This document shows, one piece after another, positions 18,998 to 26,325 of a DNA stretch of 64,000 nt. Position 1 is the stretch's first letter, and each line of letters opens with the position of its first letter. This DNA comes from Leisingera sp. ANG1 (lineage in GTDB: Bacteria; Pseudomonadota; Alphaproteobacteria; Rhodobacterales; Rhodobacteraceae). A program made the translations under genes and the position numbers. The stretch spans positions 379,327 to 443,326 of the forward strand of contig NZ_AFCF02000003.1 in the NCBI RefSeq assembly GCF_000203975.2, written 5' to 3'. The notes below the pieces were generated by a model. That model saw nothing but the letters and a program-made list of their open reading frames with translations. It searched no databases and was not told the DNA's origin.

Positions 18998-19962
18998 GCG
19001 GCGCAGGCAAGCATAAGGTGACGCTGCTGGCCGGCGGCGTCGGCGGCGCCAAGATGGCCGAGGGGCTGGCAGCCCTGCCGGATGTGCAGCTCTCGGTGAT
19101 CGGCAATGTGGCGGATGACGATGCCTTCCACGGCCTCTGGGTCTCGCCCGATATCGACACGCTGACCTACAGCCTTGCGGATGTGATCGACCGCAGCCAG
19201 GGCTGGGGCGTCGCGGATGAGGGCCACCGGGCGCTGGAAACGCTGACCAAACTGGGCGCGGACACCTGGATGTCGCTGGGCGACCGCGACTTCGGCCTGC
19301 ACATCTACCGCACCATGCGGCGGCTTCGCGGCGACCGGCCCAGCGAGATCGCCCGTGACGTTGCCCGCGCCTTTGGCGTCACGGCAGAGATCCTGCTGCC
19401 CACCGACGGCACCGTGCAAACCCGGGTGCGCACCGATGCGGGCTGGCTGAGTTTCCAGGAGTATTTCGTGCGCGAACGCTGCGCGCCGGAGGTCCGGGAA
19501 CTGGCCTTCGAAGGCCTCGCCCGGGCCCGCCCAACGCCGGAGGCGCTGGAGGCAATCCGCGCAGCAGACCTGATCGTGATTGCACCGTCCAATCCGCTGG
19601 TCAGCATTGCCCCGATCTTGGGCATTCCAGGCATAGCGGACGCGGTGCAGGCCTCCGCCGCGCCCAAGATCGCTGTCAGCCCCTTCATTGACGGCAAGGT
19701 TGTGAAAGGCCCCGCCGACCGGATGATGCAGGCGCTGGGGGAGCAGACAGACGCGCTTGGCGTTGCCCGCCGCTACCGCGGCCTCGCCGGTACATTGTTC
19801 ATCGACCACGCCGACGCGTCGCTGGCGGGCGCCATCCGCGCCGAAGGGCTGGAGCCGGTCTGCAGCCGCATCCTGATGAAAACCCATGAGGACAAGACCC
19901 GGCTGGCCCGCGAAATCGTCGACCTGGCATTTGCTCCGGTCCATCTGGAGGCAACCGCATGA
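18994..19962 (+). CDS. cofD: 2-phospho-L-lactate transferase (FO transferase)
   Basis: A 322-residue CofD/FbiA family protein with the N-terminal LLAGGVGGAKMAEGLA and NVADDDAFHGLWVSPDIDTL signature that binds FO, and SNPLVSIAPILGIPG in the middle. It transfers the phospho-three-carbon moiety from a GDP- or GPP-activated donor to FO, giving F420-0 (or its dehydro form). Coupled by ATGA overlaps to both neighbours. Confidence 0.95.
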   Translation: MSGAGKHKVTLLAGGVGGAKMAEGLAALPDVQLSVIGNVADDDAFHGLWVSPDIDTLTYSLADVIDRSQGWGVADEGHRALETLTKLGADTWMSLGDRDFGLHIYRTMRRLRGDRPSEIARDVARAFGVTAEILLPTDGTVQTRVRTDAGWLSFQEYFVRERCAPEVRELAFEGLARARPTPEALEAIRAADLIVIAPSNPLVSIAPILGIPGIADAVQASAAPKIAVSPFIDGKVVKGPADRMMQALGEQTDALGVARRYRGLAGTLFIDHADASLAGAIRAEGLEPVCSRILMKTHEDKTRLAREIVDLAFAPVHLEATA

Positions 19963-20618
19963 CCCCGCAACAAGGTACCGGCAAGCGGCTCGCCGTGATC
20001 CCGATGAAGGACCCGTCAAAGGCCAAGACCCGGCTCGCCGTCGCCCTCACCCCGCAGGAGCGCAGGGTGCTGGCGGAAGGGCTGTTCCAGGCCACCGTCG
20101 CGAAACTGCAAGAGGCCCTGGCCCGCCTCCCCGGCGGCACGGCGGATATTGCCGTGGTCAGCAACAGCCCGGTGATTGCCCGGATCGCCCGTCAGGGCGG
20201 CCTCATCTGCATCGACGACCAGGACCCCGGCGCGCTGTCGCTGGCAGTGGAGGCCGCCGCCGTTTGGGCGGCACAGCAGGGATACAGTGCGCTTTGCGTT
20301 CTGCCCGGCGATCTCGCCGCCCCGTCCACGGACGACCTCACCCGGCTGCTGGCACACCCGCTGGATAACAACAGCGCGCTGTTCTGCCCGGCCAAGGATC
20401 TGGGGACCAATGCACTGCTGGCGCCCCTGCCCTGCCCCTTCCCGTTCCGCTACGGGCCGAAGTCTCTGATCGCGCATCTGCACGCGGCAGAGGCCGCCGG
20501 GCTTTGCCCCCGGGTGCTGCCGCTGGCCAGCCTCCGCATTGACGTCGATACAGCCGAGGATCTTGATCACCTGCTGGCCCATAACCCGCAGGCACTGGCG
20601 CGGGAGGGCGCGCAATGA
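19959..20618 (+). CDS. cofC: 2-phospho-L-lactate guanylyltransferase
   Basis: A 219-residue CofC/FbiD nucleotidyltransferase: VIPMKDPSKAKTRLA at the N terminus, CVLPGDLAAPSTDDL in the middle, and the DLGTNALL and FRYGPKSLIAH motifs towards the end. It activates the three-carbon acid with GTP for CofD. Known enzymes use 2-phospholactate, phosphoenolpyruvate or 3-phosphoglycerate; sequence by eye does not decide which. ATGA overlaps on both sides. Confidence 0.92.
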   Translation: MTPQQGTGKRLAVIPMKDPSKAKTRLAVALTPQERRVLAEGLFQATVAKLQEALARLPGGTADIAVVSNSPVIARIARQGGLICIDDQDPGALSLAVEAAAVWAAQQGYSALCVLPGDLAAPSTDDLTRLLAHPLDNNSALFCPAKDLGTNALLAPLPCPFPFRYGPKSLIAHLHAAEAAGLCPRVLPLASLRIDVDTAEDLDHLLAHNPQALAREGAQ

Positions 20619-21388
20619 GCCTTTCCGTCTCTCTCACCGCCATTCCCGGTGTGCCGGACATCCGCAACGGCGACGATCTAGCCGCGGTTCTGGGCGATTG
20701 CCTGGACCGGGCCGGCATGCCGCTCAAACGCGGCGACATCCTTTGCGTCGCGCAAAAAGTCTTCTCCAAGGCCGAGGACTGCATCATCCCGCTGGCCTCG
20801 GTGACGCCGTCGGCGGAGGCGCTGAAATACGCCGAAGAGCTGAACAAGGACCCGCGCAAGGTCGAGATCGTCCTGCGCGAAAGCACCCGCGTGGTGCGCG
20901 CCTTCCGCCGCCCGGACCAGAACGAGGGCACGATGATCTGCGAGCACCGGCTCGGCTTCATCTCAGCCAATGCGGCGGTGGATGAGTCGAATTTCGGCGA
21001 GGAAGATGCGGCGATGATACTGCCGCCCGATCCGGATGCCAGCTGCGCCCGGCTGCAGCAGGATCTGTCGCACCGTTTTGACGCCGAGATCGGCGTGGTA
21101 ATGACCGACACCTTCGGTCGCCCCTGGAGGCTGGGCCAGGTCAATGTGGCGATCGGCCTGGCCAAAGTGCCCGCGACCATCCGCGAACAGGGCAAAAGCG
21201 ACGCCTGGGGCCGCCCGCTGCAGGTGACTGAACCGGCACTGGCCGATGAAATCGCCGCCGCCTCGGGGCTGGTGGTGCGCAAGAACGGAAAGACACCGGC
21301 GGTGCTTCTGCGCGGGCTCGACTGGCAGCCCGCCGACAGCCGCGGCGCCGACATACTCAGGAAAAAACAGGAGGATATGTTCCGATGA
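20615..21388 (+). CDS. cofE: Coenzyme F420-0:L-glutamate ligase
   Basis: A 257-residue CofE protein, with [17 protein letters not shown] near the N terminus and [20 protein letters not shown] in the centre. It adds gamma-linked glutamates to F420-0. It has the short archaeal-type length and lacks the C-terminal nitroreductase-like domain found in actinobacterial FbiB, which there reduces dehydro-F420-0. So if CofC used phosphoenolpyruvate, another reductase would be required. Overlaps both neighbours by ATGA. Confidence 0.94.
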   Translation: MSLSVSLTAIPGVPDIRNGDDLAAVLGDCLDRAGMPLKRGDILCVAQKVFSKAEDCIIPLASVTPSAEALKYAEELNKDPRKVEIVLRESTRVVRAFRRPDQNEGTMICEHRLGFISANAAVDESNFGEEDAAMILPPDPDASCARLQQDLSHRFDAEIGVVMTDTFGRPWRLGQVNVAIGLAKVPATIREQGKSDAWGRPLQVTEPALADEIAAASGLVVRKNGKTPAVLLRGLDWQPADSRGADILRKKQEDMFR

Positions 21389-22053
21389 GGATCGCAATCA
21401 TTGGCGGCACCGGGCCGCAGGGACAGGGTCTGGCTTTGCGCTTTGCCCGCGCCGGCATCAATGTGGCTCTGGGTTCGCGCGACGGTGAGCGCAGCGCCGG
21501 CATCGCAGCAGAGCTGATGGCGAAACTGCCCGCGGGCGCCGCCGAAATCACCGGCCTCGGCAATGAAGCCGCCACCGCAGCTGCGGATGAGATGGTGATC
21601 CTCGCGGTGCCATTCTCCGCCCACAACGCCACGCTCAAGGCGCTGAAGCCGGGCCTTGCGGGCAAGATCCTGGTCGACATCGTGGTGCCGCTCAAGGAAG
21701 GCGACCCCAAGAAGGTGGAAATGCCGCCCGAAGGCTCCGCCACCGAGGCCGCGCAGGCGCTCCTAGGCGACGAGATCCCGGTGATCGGCGCGCTGCACAA
21801 CGTGTCGGCCACCACGCTCAACAACCTGGACTGGCCGATCAACTGCGACATCCTGGTCTGCGGCAACAGCCTGCCTGCCCGCAAGAAGGTGATGGAGCTG
21901 GTCGGCGCGCTGGATGTCCAGGCCTACAACGCCGGCGACGCCGAGGCCGCCCGCTGCATCGAGGCGATCACCCCGATCCTGATCCGCCAGAACATTTCCA
22001 AGGCGGTGCCCTTCACCCATGCGGGCATCCGCATCTGGGCCCCCGATCACTGA
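21385..22053 (+). CDS. npdG: NADPH:F420 oxidoreductase
   Basis: A 222-residue Rossmann protein with [18 protein letters not shown] at the N terminus, ALGSRD, and [10 protein letters not shown] in the substrate half, the pattern of F420-dependent NADP reductases. It exchanges hydride between NADPH and F420. In a bacterium without other obvious F420 reducers in view (no Fgd here), it is the likely source of F420H2, drawing NADPH from the divergent transhydrogenase. It follows cofE with an ATGA overlap. Confidence 0.93.
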   Translation: MRIAIIGGTGPQGQGLALRFARAGINVALGSRDGERSAGIAAELMAKLPAGAAEITGLGNEAATAAADEMVILAVPFSAHNATLKALKPGLAGKILVDIVVPLKEGDPKKVEMPPEGSATEAAQALLGDEIPVIGALHNVSATTLNNLDWPINCDILVCGNSLPARKKVMELVGALDVQAYNAGDAEAARCIEAITPILIRQNISKAVPFTHAGIRIWAPDH

Positions 22054-22078
22054 GATTCCAACGAGGAGGAAAACACAC

Positions 22079-23119
22079 ATGGAATTCGGTATTTGCTTCA
22101 AGGGCTTCGTTGAGCCCGAACGCGCCCGCGCGCTGGTCCGCCAGGCCGAGAACGCAGGCTTCACCTACTGCTGGTTCTACGACAGCCACATCCTGTGGCG
22201 CGAAAGCTTCGTCGCCATGGCGATGTGCATGGAGCACACCACCAACATGCGCTTCGGCCCGCTGGTGACCAACCCGAACTCGCGCGAGTGGTCGGTGGCG
22301 GCCTCGCTGTTCGGCTCGCTGGCGAAACAGTCCGGCGGCCGTTTCGACATCGGTCTCGGCCGCGGCGACAGCGCCGTGCGGGTGATGGGCAAGAAGCCCT
22401 CGACCATCAAGCGGATGGAAGAGTTCACCCACGTGGTCAAATCGCTGATCCGCGGCGAGGAAGTGCAGTACGGCGAATGCCCCGAGCCGGTGAAATTCCC
22501 CTGGGCGCAGGGCTATGAGCTGCCGGTCTGGATCGGCGCCTACGGCCCCAAGGCGCTGGCCTCAGCCGGCAAGGTCGGCGACGGCGTGGTGCTGCAGATC
22601 GCCGAGCCCAAGATCATCAAATGGCTGGCCGATCAGGCCAAGGCCGGCGGTGAGGCTGAAGGCCGCGACATGTCAAACTACCGCGTCATGGCCGCAGCGC
22701 CCGCCCACACCGGCCCAATCGAGGAAGGCATCGAGAAGACCAAGTGGTTCCCTGCCATGGTCGGCAACCACGTCGCTGACATCGTCGAGAAATACGGCAC
22801 CGGCGGCGATCATGTCCCGACCAGCCTGACCGACTACATCAAGAACCGCAAAGGCTACGACTATTCCAAGCACGGCCAGAGCGATAACCCCTATCTCGAC
22901 TTCATCACCGAGGACATCGTCAAGAGCTTCTGCGTGCTCGGCACCCCGGATGAGCATATCGCCAAGATCCGCGATCTGGAGGCCGCTGGCACCACCCAGT
23001 TCAACATCTATCTGGACAGCGGCGACGAGGAGAAGATCATCGCCGATTACGGCGATCACATCATCCCGGCCTTCCGGGAGGACGGTTCCGTATCCTCCCC
23101 GATGTTGGCTGCCTCCTAA
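22079..23119 (+). CDS. LLM-class F420-dependent oxidoreductase (CPS_4043-like)
   Basis: A 346-residue luciferase-like monooxygenase-fold protein. The opening FGICFKGFVEPERA, the CWFYDSHILW strand, LVTNPNSREW and FDIGLGRGDSAVR place it among F420-using LLM enzymes rather than FMN ones; as I recall, the proteobacterial family TIGR03842 has this form. It follows npdG by 25 bases with a strong AGGAGG site and ends at a terminator, so it is the only F420-consuming enzyme in the operon. Given the divergent genes for dihydropyrimidine and carbamoyl-beta-alanine breakdown, I infer it reduces uracil/thymine (or a related ring) with F420H2. An FMN-dependent RutA-like ring-opening role is less likely because a dihydropyrimidinase is present. 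Confidence 0.85.
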   Translation: MEFGICFKGFVEPERARALVRQAENAGFTYCWFYDSHILWRESFVAMAMCMEHTTNMRFGPLVTNPNSREWSVAASLFGSLAKQSGGRFDIGLGRGDSAVRVMGKKPSTIKRMEEFTHVVKSLIRGEEVQYGECPEPVKFPWAQGYELPVWIGAYGPKALASAGKVGDGVVLQIAEPKIIKWLADQAKAGGEAEGRDMSNYRVMAAAPAHTGPIEEGIEKTKWFPAMVGNHVADIVEKYGTGGDHVPTSLTDYIKNRKGYDYSKHGQSDNPYLDFITEDIVKSFCVLGTPDEHIAKIRDLEAAGTTQFNIYLDSGDEEKIIADYGDHIIPAFREDGSVSSPMLAAS

Positions 23120-23157
23120 GGGCTGACGCCAGCCATCTCCCCTGACGGCACAGCCTT

Positions 23158-23190
23158 CCGGCGGGCAGCCTCCCCTGCCCGCCGGTTTTT
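23158..23190 (+). terminator. Rho-independent terminator of the F420 operon
   Basis: Arms CCGGCGGGCA (23158-23167) and TGCCCGCCGG (23176-23185) make a perfect 10-bp stem, followed at once by five T residues. It lies 38 bases after the LLM oxidoreductase stop and separates the operon from the regulator gene. Confidence 0.85.
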
Positions 23191-23299
23191 GCTGCCCGCA
23201 GCCGCCGTCGGACCGCCCGCCGGACCGCCCGCTGGCCTTCCCCCCCGAGTTGTGCCAAGACAGCGCCGAGTCGGATTGATATGAAATGGCGGATTCCGC

Positions 23300-23923
23300 A
23301 TGGCGCGCATGGCATCAGAGAAACCGAAGACCAAGATCCAGCGTCAGAAAACAGAACAAATCATGGCCGCGGCGCTTGAAGTCTTCTCCCGTCATGGTTC
23401 TTCCGGCGCATCTATCAACATGATTGCCAAAACAGCAGGGCTGACTACTCCCAACCTGCTTTATTACTTTGAAAGCAAGGACGCGATCCGGCGGGAGCTT
23501 ATGGGCCGAACACTGCAGCTGTGGATGGCACCGTTGAGCATGCTGAGCCCGCACGGCGAACCTATTGATGAAATCTGCGAATACATCCGGCGAAAATTGG
23601 ACGTGTCACGAAGCTTCCCCAAGGAAAGCAAGTTCTTTGCCAATGAGGTCCTGAGCGGGCTGCCGCGTTCCCGCAGCGAAATCTTTGGCCCTCTCAAAGA
23701 GCTCTACAGCGCAAAAATCCTGCTGCTGGAAGAATGGATGAATGACGGAAAGATTGCATCTGTGGATCCGCATCACCTTCTGTTTTCGATTTGGGCAACC
23801 ACGCAGCACTATGCCGACTTCGACGTACAAATCGCGGAAATTGCTCCCAGCAAGGCGGAAGACAGATATGTTGAGGCTGAAGCATTTCTCTTAGAAATGT
23901 ACAAAAAATTACTCGCCGTTTAA
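23300..23923 (+). CDS. TetR-family regulator, RutR-like
   Basis: A 207-residue repressor with an N-terminal TetR helix-turn-helix (residues about 17-62, ending TPNLLYYFESKDAI) and a C-terminal domain that resembles E. coli RutR closely in places: LWMAPLS, YIRRKLDVSR, and IDP/VDPHHLLFSIWATTQHYADF. RutR binds uracil/thymine and controls pyrimidine catabolism. This supports a pyrimidine ligand and a role in controlling the divergent operons, though no bound site is proven. It is behind a terminator, so it has its own promoter. An alternative start is the ATG at 23309. Confidence 0.85.
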   Translation: MARMASEKPKTKIQRQKTEQIMAAALEVFSRHGSSGASINMIAKTAGLTTPNLLYYFESKDAIRRELMGRTLQLWMAPLSMLSPHGEPIDEICEYIRRKLDVSRSFPKESKFFANEVLSGLPRSRSEIFGPLKELYSAKILLLEEWMNDGKIASVDPHHLLFSIWATTQHYADFDVQIAEIAPSKAEDRYVEAEAFLLEMYKKLLAV

Positions 23924-24143
23924 GGTGCGAGTTTAGCTGAGCTATATTTTCAGCAGGCCACTCCCGAAGATATACAAGGAACAGGGTGTTAAACCTCTGA
24001 ACTGTACAGGATTCAAAAAACAAGCGCGAATTGCGGCGGCATAGCCGGGCCAATGGTAATTGCCTTAAGCACGGTCTGCGCTGCTTGGTTCGCAGTGTCC
24101 TCACCGGCTGCATGAACACATACGAACACCGTGCCCTCCTCAA
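23924..24143. other. Non-coding stretch after the regulator gene
   Basis: No gene is visible. This AT-richer stretch leads into a degraded integrase and is probably mobile-element debris. Confidence 0.4.
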
Positions 24144-24302
24144 CGGGATACCTACGCCACCCGGATGCTGAACAATGGTATGAGGCTAGAGGAGGTATCC
24201 CACCTTCTCGGACACGCCACTGTGACCCAGACACAGAAGTACGCCAAGTTCGCCAAAAGGGATGTCGCGGACAGGGCGAGGGAGATCATGAATGGAAGCT
24301 GA
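24144..24302 (+). pseudogene. Tyrosine recombinase, C-terminal fragment
   Basis: In the frame of base 24153 the sequence reads TYATRMLNNGMRLEEVSHLLGH, followed by TVTQTQKYAKFAKRDVAD and a stop at 24300-24302. This is the end of a tyrosine recombinase, with the HLLGH box and the catalytic tyrosine in KYAKF. The upstream catalytic part is missing and no start codon serves the frame. It lies about 95 bases from the 3' end of tRNA-Arg, the usual place for an island integrase. Confidence 0.75.
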
Positions 24303-24397
24303 AATTCCAGCAGCCCCGAAATTGGCCCTTGTATGGACCTACTATATACGGCCCAAGGTCAAAGACGCTACTTACTAACTGATTTTAAAGGAGAAAA

Positions 24398-24474
24398 TGG
24401 CGATCCCTGAAGGACTCGAACCCTCAACCTGCTGATTAGAAGTCAGCTGCTCTATCCAGTTGAGCTAAGGGACC
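24398..24474 (-). tRNA. tRNA-Arg (anticodon TCT)
   Basis: The minus strand folds as a complete tRNA: acceptor stem GGTCCCT/AGGGATC with one G-U pair, D arm TAGCTCAACTGGATAGAGCA, anticodon loop CTTCTAA with TCT at 34-36, T arm with GGTTCGAGTCC, discriminator G and an encoded CCA. Its 3' end faces the integrase remnant, so it is a likely attachment site of a lost or decayed island. Confidence 0.97.
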
Positions 24475-24509
24475 GCTCTGCGCCAGTTATGACAGGCTGC
24501 CCCCGGGGG

Positions 24510-24992
24510 TCAAGCCGCGGCGCGCAGATCCAGATGCATAAAGACCGACCACGGATCCTCGGCATAATCCGCAAACGGCGGGCAAGGGGCAAAGCCAAAG
24601 GATTCGTACAAACGCCGCGAGGGCAGGAAATCCTCGGTGGAGCCGGTCTCGAGGTAGACCGCGACCGCATGGCTGCGGCGGGCAAGCTCCAGCAGGAAGG
24701 CCAGCATGGCACGGCCTGCGCCACTGCCGCGGGCCCCTGCCAGTGTGTGCATCGACTTCAGCTCGCGGGTGCCATCGCCCAGGTCCTTGAGCGCCCCCAT
24801 GGCAAGCGCCTGGCCGTCCCGTCGCAGCAGGAAGAATTGCACCTCCGGCCCCTCCAGACCGCTGGCGTCCATGGCATGGCAGCTTTCCTCGGGCGATTGC
24901 GCTGCCATCTGCGCCAGATGGCGGCGGATCAGGGCGGCAGCCTCCGGATCAGAGGGGCGGGCGGCGGCGATGTCAAAGGCTGTGTCGGTCAT
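24510..24992 (-). CDS. GNAT family N-acetyltransferase
   Basis: A 160-residue GNAT protein. The acetyl-CoA motif is HTLAGARGSGAGRAML and the fold's last part reads LYESFGFAPCPPF. The start at 24992 (MTDTAFDIAAARP) gives the normal length. Substrate unknown. It lies downstream of the GTPase operon, separated by 125 bases, and upstream of the tRNA. Confidence 0.88.
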   Translation of the reverse strand: MTDTAFDIAAARPSDPEAAALIRRHLAQMAAQSPEESCHAMDASGLEGPEVQFFLLRRDGQALAMGALKDLGDGTRELKSMHTLAGARGSGAGRAMLAFLLELARRSHAVAVYLETGSTEDFLPSRRLYESFGFAPCPPFADYAEDPWSVFMHLDLRAAA

Positions 24993-25117
24993 CGTCAAAG
25001 TCCATCGGGCGGGTTGCCCTAAGGTATTGCCCGGCCAGCGGCGGATGGCAATCGCGCAGGCGCTCTTATGCACCCCCAACGCAGGTGATGCCTGATTTTT
25101 AGGCAAGGCCGGGGATG

Positions 25118-25888
25118 TCAGCGGTAGAGGCTGCACCAGATGGCCATCAGGGTACGGGCAGCTTCCGGCGGCAATACCAGGAGCAGCAAGGCGCCGCCGT
25201 CGGAGGCCGCGAGGATGTGCAGTTGCGGCGTGACCGGCAGCAGCAGGCAGTCCGGTTTTGGCACAGGCATCCGGGCAGAGGCGGGGCGGGCCGATTTGGA
25301 GGTGAGCGCCTTTCGTACCGCATCCAGTCGGGTGAGCAGCGCGTCCGAGCCGCCCGCCTGCGTCTGTGCGCTGTGTCGCGGGCAGTGAAGCCATGCAACA
25401 GCCTGCACTTCGGCTTGGGCGCGAAACTTGTCCAGCCGGCTGCTGCTGCCCCCTGCGGTCAGGGCGGCGGCCAAGGTCCCTGCGGTGCAGCTGCCCGCAC
25501 CTTGCGGCACGGCGCAAGGCCGGCGGCGAAAACTGAAAGCCTGATCCCGGGCCTGAGCATCCAGTTGCCGCAGGCGGGCAGCAAAGAGCTGGGCTGCGGC
25601 TTCCGGATCCTCGGCAGCAGTGGAGGGGTCCGTGCAGCCGTTCAGGCGGATGCCTGCAAGCCTCCGATGCACCACAGTGAGGACCGCGGCGGGCTGCTGG
25701 CGGATGTAAAGGATGATTTCGCGCGGCAGCACGGTATCGCGGATTTCGCGCAGCACTGCGGCGCCGAGACTGTCTGTCGCCTCTGCACCGGCAGTGCCGC
25801 CGGGTTGCGCCAGCCGGACCAGCGCCTGCTGCAGGGCTGAGGCGGCGGCACTGCCAGGCCGCGGGGGGCGCTGCGCGGGAGTCGCCAT
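25118..25888 (-). CDS. Unrecognised protein at the end of the kinase/GTPase operon
   Basis: A 256-residue protein that I do not recognise. It is alanine-rich, with a central basic stretch, and a hydrophobic strand-like C terminus ([18 protein letters not shown]). The start lies in an ATGA overlap with the preceding gene, so it is translated with it. No signal peptide or clear membrane span. Its position suggests a partner of the GTPases. Confidence 0.7.
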   Translation of the reverse strand: MATPAQRPPRPGSAAASALQQALVRLAQPGGTAGAEATDSLGAAVLREIRDTVLPREIILYIRQQPAAVLTVVHRRLAGIRLNGCTDPSTAAEDPEAAAQLFAARLRQLDAQARDQAFSFRRRPCAVPQGAGSCTAGTLAAALTAGGSSSRLDKFRAQAEVQAVAWLHCPRHSAQTQAGGSDALLTRLDAVRKALTSKSARPASARMPVPKPDCLLLPVTPQLHILAASDGGALLLLVLPPEAARTLMAIWCSLYR

Positions 25889-26265
25889 CACATACCGCCT
25901 TTCTGGCGCGCGAGCAGCTGCCGGGCCGGGGCCGCCAACCGGGCGGCGGCCTCTGCGTCGTCGCAGATACACAGCACAGCATCGCCGGAGCCGCCACCAG
26001 CGCGCAGGAACAGGCGAGCCTCGCCCGGGGCGAGCAGCAGAACGTCATCCGCGGGCGTATTGGCGGCGCCGCCGGCCTGAACTGCTGCATCCAATGCCAG
26101 GAAGCCGCGGCGGGCCTGCTGGCAAAGGTCGTCGAGATATTCCTGCGGATGGCCGCCATCGCTGCTGCTGCGCAGGACAATGCTGGCGCCGAGGTCGCCA
26201 AAGGCGGCCAGGCGGCAGCCGGGTTCAAAATGGCGCAGGGCGTCGAGCTGGCGGGCAAGGGTCAT
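25888..26265 (-). CDS. Small unrecognised protein, possibly roadblock/LC7-like
   Basis: A 125-residue protein: FGDLGASIVLRSS, an acidic middle, and a second half VLLLAPGEARLFLRAGG then DAVLCICDDAEAAARLA. The alternating strand-helix layout resembles roadblock/LC7 domains, which partner small GTPases (MglB, CvnB), but by eye the similarity is weak. It follows the GTPase gene by 60 bases and couples to the next gene by ATGA. Confidence 0.6.
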   Translation of the reverse strand: MTLARQLDALRHFEPGCRLAAFGDLGASIVLRSSSDGGHPQEYLDDLCQQARRGFLALDAAVQAGGAANTPADDVLLLAPGEARLFLRAGGGSGDAVLCICDDAEAAARLAAPARQLLARQKGGM

Positions 26266-26325
26266 GGCCTATCCCAGCCGCGCGGTGGTGCATCAAATCG
26301 AGCAGGTGCTGGCAGCATGGCGGCG

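Noticed and set aside
22079-23119. Oxidoreductase as a RutA orthologue
   Set aside because: The sequence pattern (SHILW, GLGRGDSA) is of the F420-type LLM group, no other rut genes are present, and RutA would bypass the dihydropyrimidinase that is encoded here.
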